Positions 42,505 to 51,300 of a stretch of DNA of 64,000 nucleotides are shown here, piece by piece (position 1 is the stretch's first letter; each line of letters opens with the position of its first letter). The DNA is from Phytophthora sp. 'mugwort' (lineage: Eukaryota; Oomycota; Peronosporomycetes; Peronosporales; Peronosporaceae). The position numbers were made by a program, and so were the translations under genes. The DNA is taken from the NCBI GenBank assembly GCA_033558025.1, contig JAUCEF010000009.1, positions 1,984,001 through 2,048,000 on the forward strand. The letters run 5' to 3'. The notes beneath the pieces were generated by a model. It did not search any database. It worked only from the letters and a program-made list of their open reading frames with translations, and was not told the origin of the DNA.

Positions 42505-42786
42505 CGGATTGGAAGTCTCTATGAGAGACGGCACGAGACGCTGAAGCTTAAGATGCACATCCTGGAGGCCCACCCGCAGCCACTCATGCGCTTTAGCATG
42601 AGCCGGATGCGCCATATTGTAGCCCAGCCACCCGTGGAAATCCCCGTCGAGCTCCGCAAGAAAAACCTCGCTTCCAGTCGTTTGTCCAACCACAGCGTGC
42701 CACTTACACGCACCATGCGGGACTAGAAGATGAAGCACTACAGGAAGCACATGCTCGATGTCATCGGGAAGGGTATCCACTACTAA
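42505..42786 (+). pseudogene. Third member of the tandem family, pseudogene C
   Basis: Reads LKLKMHILEAHPQPLMRFSM, then SRMRHIVAQPPVEIPVE, SNHSVPLTRTMRD and a TAG at 42724, after which the expected KMKHYRKHMLDVI tail continues to TAA at 42784. Relative to A and B, the Trp of M-W-[DE]-N is Arg, and the Asn codon is TAG. No ATG start in frame: the frame is closed by TGA at 42490, and a nearby ATG (42521) is out of frame. The N-terminal lead is lost. This shows that the cluster had at least three copies. Confidence 0.75.
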
Positions 42787-43123
42787 TGACAGGCTCGACG
42801 ACCGATGATTAAATGACTGATGTGAATTCCGTTCACCCGTCGATATGTAGACTAGCCTCGATAAAAGCAAAAGTTATTCCTTCGAGTAAATTACCAGGAA
42901 AAAAAAGCTCACACCTTCGCTTACTGCCTTTTTTGTTCACTCCCGCCTTAAACAACAACTTTTATATAAAAACCGAATTTTCTACTGAAAAAGCATACTT
43001 AGTATCCGATCCAGAACAGAGGCGTGGTATTTATGAAATCGACACCAGAATCGAGACTACCTACCTAGTACGGTGGTGTACGGACAGCCAAAGAGATAAA
43101 TACAAGCTGCAGCAAGGGTTCCT
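42787..43123. other. Short intergenic stretch
   Basis: No coding signals on the plus strand. It separates pseudogene C from the 3' end of the minus-strand zipper gene. Confidence 0.6.
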
Positions 43124-44398
43124 TTACACTTCAAGCGGTTGTTTGCGCCCAGCCGCAGTCTCCTCGTCGATGGCAAGCATGTTCTGCACGCTCGGGGGGA
43201 TCTCGCCGCCGAAGAGCCGCTTAAAAACGCCGACCTGGTCCCAGCAGTGGTGCTGCTCGGCGATACGCAGCTCCTGAAACACAACGTACGTCGTGACCGT
43301 GAACGTCAAGTCCGATGACTTGATCGCCATCAATGCCACACGCATAGTGGCGGGGCAGTCTTCCGATGCGCACACCCGCTCGAGGTGCTGCGCCGAGGCG
43401 ATCTCGCCCTGGATGCGCCACTTGGTCAAAATCATCTCGCCATCAGGAAGATGCGGACGCAGCTCAACGATGTCCACCACAATGCTTGTGAAAACGGAGC
43501 GGATCATGTTCCACAAACTGATCGTCTGTAGACGTCCGAATGCGTCCCACTCGCGCACGCCTACGCCGATGCGGCAGTCTTCATGCCACACACGGGACGC
43601 GTCTCCCAGACTCAGATACGATGCATTAAGTTGCTCCACCATCTCCGTCACCACCTTGGTTCTCTCCGCTAGCATTCTCTGGATATTCGCGCGGTTTTCC
43701 ACTCCTGGCGCTCCCGGCGCGCCTCTCAGTCCGGCTAAACTGCTTAAAGATCCTAGACTGCCCAAATTTCCCAGAGCCCCCAGCGCCGCCGCAGAGCCCG
43801 GCGCATTCCGACCCGCAGCATTCTTGCCTAGCAGCAGGGCCTGTTTCAAATGCAAGTTATCTCTCTCCAGGTTGCGCACATGTTGCTCCAAGTCAGTGAG
43901 CTTCGTGTGTCTCCCGGACATGCCGCCGGTTGATCCCGAGTTGGATCCAGGTCCGCTGCGCGTCGTCGTGAGCGCCTTTTCCCTGCCCCGCCGGCCACTG
44001 TCGTCGTCCTGGTCGCCCCCCTTCTCCCGTTCGTCCTCCGTCTCCGTGTCCTCGTCCTCCTTCTGCAGCGTCTTGGGGCTACTGCGGCGAGGCTCGCCCT
44101 GGCCCATCTCCTGGCCCGTCTCCTCGCGCTCGCGCCGCGGTTTGTAGTGATGGTAGCTAGCAACATCAGCACCGCCGCCTGAACTCATCTTCCGGCGTTT
44201 CTGGGCCGCCCCGTCGCCCCCGGCCTCCTGCTGCGCATCATCTATCTCGCTGGGGAACGTGTCCAGCAGCTCGTTCAGCGCGATGACCTCGGGCTCCGCT
44301 AGCTGCCGCTTCGACGCGTCCGCGCCTCTGATCGCTGACGATCGTCCGTTTGCTGCCCTGCCGGCGGCGACCGAGGAAGAGCGCGGCGAAGAAACCAT
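43124..44398 (-). CDS. Leucine-zipper protein with possible NTF2/SnoaL-like C-terminus
   Basis: 424 aa, intronless, starting at ATG 44398. Residues 1-160 are low-complexity and acidic/basic, with a likely nuclear signal near AQKRRKM (65-71). Residues 166-191 form a zipper with Leu every seven (LTDLEQHVRNLERDNLHLKQ), but the usual Asn/Arg basic region of bZIP factors is not evident before it. A Gly/Leu/Ala run follows (206-223). Residues about 248-400 look like an alpha-beta cone fold: LNASYLSLGDASRVWHEDC, then MILTKWRIQGEI, and RIAEQHHCWDQVGVFKRLFG, resembling the end of NTF2/SnoaL domains. This pairing recalls oomycete bZIP-like proteins. A transcription role is plausible, not shown. Confidence 0.75.
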   Translation of the reverse strand: MVSSPRSSSVAAGRAANGRSSAIRGADASKRQLAEPEVIALNELLDTFPSEIDDAQQEAGGDGAAQKRRKMSSGGGADVASYHHYKPRREREETGQEMGQGEPRRSSPKTLQKEDEDTETEDEREKGGDQDDDSGRRGREKALTTTRSGPGSNSGSTGGMSGRHTKLTDLEQHVRNLERDNLHLKQALLLGKNAAGRNAPGSAAALGALGNLGSLGSLSSLAGLRGAPGAPGVENRANIQRMLAERTKVVTEMVEQLNASYLSLGDASRVWHEDCRIGVGVREWDAFGRLQTISLWNMIRSVFTSIVVDIVELRPHLPDGEMILTKWRIQGEIASAQHLERVCASEDCPATMRVALMAIKSSDLTFTVTTYVVFQELRIAEQHHCWDQVGVFKRLFGGEIPPSVQNMLAIDEETAAGRKQPLEV

Positions 44399-45437
44399 CC
44401 GGACGACTTAGTGCCAAGACAGATGGGAGTTTTTTTTAGGGAATACGTTGCTCTCTCGCAAAATATTACAGCTACAATTGTAACTGCAATATTAATTGTA
44501 GCCTTCTAGTTTATGTACTGTCCTAATGTGGCTCAAAGGGATGACACCTAATCTTGCAATGCTTACACAATGATCACCTCGCTAGTCATATCGTCAGCCA
44601 ACTTTTATACCTTTTTAGGGGTATTTCTCGGACAGGGGTATTCCGGTTTACGGGAATAGCGAGTAGTACCACCTATTTGGTACATGTAGCCATTTGATCA
44701 ACACACTCTGCAGTACCGCAATGTGTATTTGTATAGACTATAATAAAGCTAGGTTTACTTACATTGCCGCTCGTAATGCGCTATACCATCTTGGTTTCTC
44801 TCAACCAGCAATGTCCTTCAGCATACAGTCCTAGGTATTGCCATCGGACCATGCACACATGCGCGTGGTAACACCAACAAGCCCAGGATCGTCGGTAGGG
44901 TCTGTTCACCTTGGCATGCCAGTATCATGGGCTCTGGTAGTCCTCAGGCATCTCACTGTCCTTGGTAGTAGTAGCACTAGGATTCACTAGAGGTGGCATA
45001 CCATCTCACACTCATACTTGATCTCGGCGATGAAGGCGGAGTCGTCGCGATCACCCCCATAGGCGTTCAGTTCCCACTCGTGCTCTTGATCGCCCCCCCC
45101 CCACACACAGAGGCGTCATCCCCAAGATCGCCGTAGTCGCATAATCCGACAGCAAACAGCAGTCCTCGCATGTCCGCAGCAGGTGTCGTTGAACTCAGTC
45201 ACGACTCGCTGCCGTATTAGTAGGTGCGGTATGTGCCCCGCCCGTAGTCATCGTCTCATTGCGTATAATCTGCAACACTTTCATCGCATTGCGGAAGTAC
45301 GCGAACTTCATGCCTTCTTTGCAACGTCAGCTACCATCTCTTCGGTACCAATATGATGTGTAGTGAGCCGCCGAAGCTCTATCTTGCGGGGCACCATATG
45401 ATATTTGCTGTCGATATGCTTGCTCTTGGAGTGTTTA
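44399..45437. other. Intergenic with repeat copy 2
   Basis: No gene. It contains dispersed repeat copy 2 (44578-44690) and a C-run near 45091-45101. 44700-45430 has no recognisable protein. Confidence 0.5.
44578..44690 (+). repeat. Dispersed repeat, copy 2
   Basis: Shares CTCGCTAGTCATATCGTC, AACTTTTAT and a CTCGGACAGGGGTATTC block with copy 3 (55679-55790), and GTAGTACCACC with copy 1 (5760-5875). After the block, copies 2 and 3 also share AGCCATTTG. Confidence 0.55.
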
Positions 45438-46040
45438 TCAGGTTTTCGCAGTCAGTGCGATAGCTCCCTGGTTATCGCCAAGTACTAATGGTAGTAGATG
45501 TTCCCATTCAAGCTCCTTGTATAGGCCAGCAAGCCAAAGCAGGTTCTTGGTAGCTTCCGACATGGCGACATACTCCGCTTCACACCTGCTCAATGCATTG
45601 ATTTCCTGCTTGCGCGACGCATAGGAGTGTGTATTGCCGTCGAACACCGTAACGTAGCCACTAATGTTTCTTCGATCCACCGATGCACTAGCGTAATCGG
45701 TGCCCGAATAGATAGCGATTCGTTCGCCACCTTGTACCGCAGTAACATCCAGTACTAATCCATAATCACACGTAGCTTTGAGATATCGCAAAACTCTTTT
45801 GGCTTGCGCGTAGTTCGCGTGATTGTAGTTCGACGGGTACTTGCCCAAGTGTCTCGTCGCATGAGCAATGTCTGGTCTTCATGCGCTCACAACGTACTGT
45901 AGCGCACCACCCAGCCCTCTATACGGCAGGTAGTCCTTGGTCTCTGGAACCACTGTCTTTGTGGGTGCGTGCCCACTGGTGTTACATACCCATTACAATC
46001 ACTCACGTGAAAACGCTTGAGTATTTTCAGTATATACTGG
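45438..46040 (-). pseudogene. Copia RT end / RNase H fragment, minus strand
   Basis: The minus strand shows RPDIAHATRHLGKYPSNYNH, then AKRVLRYLKATCDYGLVLDV, the RNase H lead DYASASVDRRNISGYV, and ALSRCEAEYVAMSEATKN with LWLAGLYKEL. This is the standard C-terminal Copia pol order. The last 410 bp are one open frame; above 45850 the frame shifts and a stop precedes RPDIA. It starts 5 bp from a plus-strand copy of the same domain. Confidence 0.85.
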
Positions 46041-46044
46041 TGCT

Positions 46045-46900
46045 GTGATTACACAATTTGCCGGCGCGGCCGGTCTTTCAGGATCTCGACGCCTTGAGAT
46101 TATAACTAACCGCGCGACTCAGCAAATGGTGTTCTCTCAGGCACAATACGTGCGCGAGTTCCTGGTGCGCTTTCACATGGCAGCGTGCCGTGGGGCGAGG
46201 ACGCCAAAACCGTCGGGTCAGTTGCAAGTTCGTAAACCACCGGACGGAGAAGGCCTTCCACGAGTGGGAAAATTGGTCTATTTTAGTGTTAGGCACACGC
46301 CCAGATTTGGCGCATGCGGTTCTGAACCTTGGCATGTATTTAGCGAACTTCGACCATATGCACTTTGAGCTTGGTCGTCATGTGTTGCGTTATCTGAAGC
46401 ACCCGACTGATTTCGACCTGGTCATAGAATTGGAATAAGTCGAAAACTCGATTTGAAGTTGTTCACGGATGCGGACTACGCCAATGATGCGGGTGGACAG
46501 AAAGAGCATCAGACGTTACGTGACGATGATCGACGAAAATGCAATCCGCTTCGCTTCGAGGGAGGCATGGACAATGCTCAGAGTATTACGAACTCTGAGT
46601 ACATCGCGATGGCTGAGGTATCAAGGACCTTCTGTGAGTGAGCCAGCTGTGTGATGCGTTGGGATGGGACTATGGGACTCCTACGTTGTTCGGTGACAAC
46701 ATGGCGTCGATCTACTTGACGGAGCGGCCAGACAAGCACAACAGAATCAAAACACATCGAGATCAAGTATCACAAGGCTCGTGATCTCGTCGAAAAGAGG
46801 TTACTACGAGTGAAACACGTAAGAACCAACGACATGGTGGCCGATGTCCTGGCAGCCCTTTGGTCGGCATCGAAGGCTCCTCACAGCTCAAGTCTAACGC
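46045..46900 (+). pseudogene. Copia RT end / RNase H fragment, plus strand
   Basis: Reads LGTRPDLAHAVLNLGMYLAN and HVLRYLKHPTDFDLVIE (46300-46435). Past a stop comes LKLFTDADYAND (46452-46490), RRYVTMIDENAIRFASRE, SEYIAMAEVSRTF, and a frame-shifted FGDNMASIYLTERPDKHNR (46690-46745) with a degraded tail. Family and order are as in Copia elements. Several stops and frameshifts. Divergent from the minus-strand copy next to it; the two sequences differ enough to be separate elements. Confidence 0.8.
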
Positions 46901-47022
46901 GTTTGAGCACTAATCAGAGCGCGATCCCGCTCTGCTAATGCACTGGCAGCGCGGGAACGCGTAGTGGCGTAGTGGGTCCTCTGTCTTGCATGCACTAGTA
47001 GGAAACAACAAGCACGTGCATT

Positions 47023-47300
47023 TGTTGGGACTAACCCCAAGGGGAATTGCGGTCGAGAGACTTTATCTCTTAGCGGTAAACTCCAAAGTAAGAGCTCTCA
47101 GCGCTCTCGACCGTTCAACCCTGTGACCTTTATTTAGCAAGTACAACTTGACGTATCAGCTACTCAGCGTGTATCGTCTGATTGTCGGCCGGCCAAGCCG
47201 TTGCTGAGTGTACGTACCGGTAGCACAGCTTCAGGAGCAATCTGACAGCTGGTGCTCCAGTTAAGATTCAAACACGCATAGGAAGTGTGGGGCTGAACAC
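47023..47300 (+). repeat. Possible Copia LTR start (TGTTGGGA)
   Basis: TGTTGGGACTAACCCC begins about 120 bp after the Copia RNase H tail. Copia LTRs often start TGTTGG and follow a purine-rich tract. I could not find the other LTR or a clear end, so the right boundary is nominal. Confidence 0.35.
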
Positions 47301-48316
47301 TACCACTCAGCCTTGCGCAGATGTGCCCGCGCACCATCGCAACATCAGGCCGCATAATGTCCGTGTTGTGAGGTCCACTTCAACTTCAACATGTCAAGCA
47401 GAGCTCTAAACTCGCGACTAGCCACAGTGTAGGTGTCAGCGCCCCAGCATGTCTTCACACCCTTGTAATTGCGTTCCTCGAAACACAGTTTGTTACTTGA
47501 TACGACACGAGACCTACCACAGGCACCCAGTGCGTGTAGCCTGCGCGAGCCACCCAGGCATCATTCGCCCTTGTGTGACAAACGCCATCGCGTGAACCAA
47601 TCAGGCCTCTAATGCCAATGCGCGAAGTACAGTAGCCATGCGCGATGTCCAGCGCCCACTGCGCGAGCCACTCTGTGTCCTCCTGTGGTATCTATCCCCA
47701 CTGCGCGAACCATTCTGCGTCTTTATGCGGCATCCAGCGCCCATTGATTCCGTACGCACTTCATATGCGAGCTTTCAACGCTCCAGTATGGTAATACCTT
47801 GCGCATCGATCAAAAACATTCGAACTTCACTCGTCCTAGACATTTGGTCATGACAACAGCAGCAACACTCGCACCAGATGCAGCCACATGACGCACCGTG
47901 CAAAGGTGGCGGACTAAATACCACTACCAGTAACGTTACTGTGAGCATTGATGCGTCCTACGCGTGTAAAACACAAACGTTTGTGTTCTCGGCGCTATTG
48001 AGCAGTTGTAGCTGAGATGGCGTCACTGGGGGTGCTCTTAAACGGTCCGCCGCTACGTAAGTGTGTTGCCATTAGTATGTGCACACTTAGAGGGCAATAA
48101 TTAGGGCAATCATCAAAGGAAGTAACGTAATGGTTGACCGGCAAGGAACCGCCATGTACCAGTAGTAAGTACGTGTAGTGCGCGGTGGCTCGCAGCTGAT
48201 AACATTTTCTCCAATCAGCGCACACTGTCGATTTGATATTCGAAAAACGGCAAATTTTAGCCTAAAATCGTAATATTTCGATAAAAAAAATCGGCCAATC
48301 TTGCTACGGTTGCAAG
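47301..48316. other. Intergenic with short tandem repeats
   Basis: Near 47648-47745 the string CCCACTGCGCGA-CCA-TCTG occurs twice about 50 bp apart and in part a third time, an imperfect tandem repeat. No protein domain. The rest leads into the promoter of the large coiled-coil gene. Confidence 0.5.
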
Positions 48317-48335
48317 TTGGGGGGCAGTGCAGCTT

Positions 48336-48342
48336 TCATTTT
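48336..48342 (+). promoter_or_regulatory. Oomycete initiator of the GOLD coiled-coil gene
   Basis: TCATTTT followed by GGCAAC fits the TCAYTYY initiator. It places transcription start about 42 bp before the ATG at 48380 and makes the earlier in-frame TTG at 48317 unlikely as a start. Confidence 0.6.
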
Positions 48343-48379
48343 GGCAACATCGATTGAGGTATCATCAACTAGCAGCAGC

Positions 48380-51300
48380 ATGGCGGCCGACGTGAGCGCC
48401 CGCGTGCACCTCGTAGCCGAGAAGTTGCAGCAGAAGGCGCAGGACGCGCAACTCAAGGGAAACGAGGGTGCCGCGCGCGCGTTGGCGGCCTCTGTGGAGG
48501 ATTTGCGTCAGGCCTTGGCGCTCATCTCAGAGCAGCGACACCTCCTGGCGCGCCGGCGGGGAGAGGGCGACGAAGAGGAGGACGACGTCGACGCGCACGT
48601 ACAGGAGCTGGCGGCGCGGCTAACGAAAGTACAGTCGATGCTGGGCAAGAAGGCGGAGGACATGAAGGTCAAGGGCAACGAACACGCAGCGGCGGCGCTG
48701 CAGCAATCGGCGGCGGCCGTGGACAAGGGCCGCACTGTGTTGGTCGAGCAGCAGCAGACGATCTTCGGCCTATTGGGCCGCTGGGAGAAGCTGCAAGACA
48801 TGGTGGGCAGCAAGAAGAGGCGAAGGCGCAGCAATGAAGCCACCAGTGACGCGGATGGGGAGAACAAGGAGCAGGAGACGCCGCATGACCGACTCCTTGC
48901 CAGAGTCCAATACCTGGTGCAGCTTGGAGATGTGGTTGGAGAAGCCTTCCCGGAACGACAAGATGTGGAGCACGTACGGGAAGAAGTGGAGAAGCTTACG
49001 CATGGAGAGAAAGAGGTGGAGAGTCTGAGAAAAGAGCTACAGTCTGCAAGAGCAGAGGCAGTGGAAGCTACTGAGATGCTGAAGCAGGAGAGCTCGGCGC
49101 TGGAAGTATTGACGCAGGAAGTGGAGAGGATGAAGGAGAAAGAAGTGCTACGACAGGAGGAGGACGCTGCGTTGCTGGAGCAGCAGCGAGAAGCATGTCA
49201 GGCCATGGAGCAGTTGGTGCGTGAGAGTGACCAGGAGATCCAACGCATGACGCGGAGTGCGTCGACACGCGCGGAGGAAATGCAGTCACTAAAAATCGAG
49301 ATGGAGAGCATGAAGTCAGAGAAGGAACGGCTTGTGAGAGCGCATAGTGACGAGATCGAAGAGCTGCAGGGACAGTTGGCGAGTGCGATGGATGCGCTCT
49401 CGACAAAGGAATCCATCGCTGACGAGCTACAAGCATTGCAGACTCAGTTGGACAGTCTGACTACTGAGAAAGGGGAACTGATGAAAGCACACGAAGATGA
49501 AGTTGAAGACCTGCGTCTTCAGCTCGAGAAGGCAACGGCTTCTCATGCTACAAAGGCCGAGGAGAACGTAGTATCGGACGACGAAGAAGTTCGATTATTA
49601 CAGGCGAAAGTTGATAAGTTAATCGCCGAGAAGGAGGACCTTATCAAGTCGCATGCGAATGCTATTGAAGAACTTCAAAAGTCGTACGCACAAGAGGTCA
49701 ACAAGCTCCATCAAAAGCTGGAAAGTGTTAAGAAAGACCTACTGATGAAACCAGAAGAAGAGAATGCAGGCATTGATACTGAAGAACTTCAGTCACTACA
49801 GGCCAAGATGGACAACTTGATTTTAGAAAAGGATCTTCTCGTAAAGTCACACTCGGATGAAGTTGAAGAGCTTCGGAAGGTTTACACTGACGAGATTGAC
49901 GTTCTTCGTCGTCAATTCGAAGGCGAATCAGCTTCTCTCGCTGCTAAAGTGGACGAAACTGATGCATCTAACATGGAGGAACTGCAGTTGCTAAAAGACG
50001 AGGTGAAGCACCTCGTAGAAGTTCACGCTAATGAGCTTGATAAGGTTCGGGAGGTACGCGTGGTCGAGATGAAGGACCTTCGTCGCCAGATTAATTGCGC
50101 TACGTCTGATCTCGCTGCAAACATTAAGGAAAAGTCCGCTTCAGACGCTGATGAACTACAGCTGCTGCGGGCGGAGGTTGGTGCCTTAACTATTGAGAAG
50201 GATAACCTTGTAAAGGAACACGCAGATAAAATCGAGAGGCTTCATCACCAGGTGGAGAGCGCAAAGGGCGATACAGACAGCGTCTTAGGAGATCTAGTGG
50301 AGTCTGATGTCGCTGAAAATGAAGGTGACAATGGAGAGAATACCGATATACCGGTATTGGAACTAGAAGAAGACGAATCAGAACCGGCGGATATTGCTAC
50401 TGAAGATCAGGTCGAGACAAGTACAAGTGGCGACGATGATGCTAGTGATTCGAATACGGTATTGGAGTTGCAGGCTGCTCTTAACGATGTACACTCCCGA
50501 ATTGCAGGGTACGAAGAACGCTCGCAAACTCAGCAAAATACTATCTCAGAATTGGAGCGGGAGCAAGCCGAGCTTCAGGAGCAAATTGAGCTCCTTACTA
50601 ATGAGAAGGTACAGGCGGTGGATGAGTTGCAACGGTCGCATGAAGAAGAAATGGCACCCTTGGTTCAGCGCGTTGCTGACAGCGAAAGTAGCATCGCGTC
50701 TCTGTCGGCACAGATTGAAGAACTGGAGAATGCATTGGCAGCAAAATCTACCGAGCAGACCGAGACGACGGACGCTCTTGAGCTCTGTGAATCTGAGCTC
50801 CGTGCGTCTCGCTCCGAATTGGCTGATCGGATTCGCGAGTGCACTCAACTGAAGAAGGATCTAGAGGCAGTTCAAGCTGCAGAAGATGCTACGAGCGGAG
50901 AGGTGGAAGAGCACTTGACACAGCTGACTACTGAGCTGCATGAAATGGTGGCAATAATGAGTTCTAAGGGGAACATGGACGCCGAGGTGGCGCGTGACTT
51001 CGCGGGGAAGAAGTGGCAGTCGCAAGCGGCGGCAGAGTTATGCAGAGAGATTGCACCACTATTGACTCGTCTGGTATCTGCTCAAGACCTGCTGCAAGTG
51101 ACAGATGAGCAATTAAACCTGTTCCGCCATGAGAGTGACAACCAGAAGCTGATTATTGACCAGTTCGTGGAAACTTCGGATTGGCGTTTGTTTGCGAAAG
51201 AAGGAGAAGATGAAGAACAAGTTCTAGGGTCGTTAAATTCTGACAAGGATGTTGGTACGCTGTTGGCTGTTGCCGAGACGAACATTGTACGCTGGCTCGA

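Noticed and set aside
42148..42870. 240-codon minus-strand ORF
   Set aside because: Mostly antisense of pseudogene C, whose coding strand aligns to paralogues A and B.
43293..44147. 284-codon plus-strand ORF
   Set aside because: Exact antisense of the zipper gene; composition follows from its codon use and no motif is present.
48317..48379. Extended N-terminus of the coiled-coil protein
   Set aside because: Starts at TTG and overlaps the initiator at 48336; the ATG at 48380 is better.
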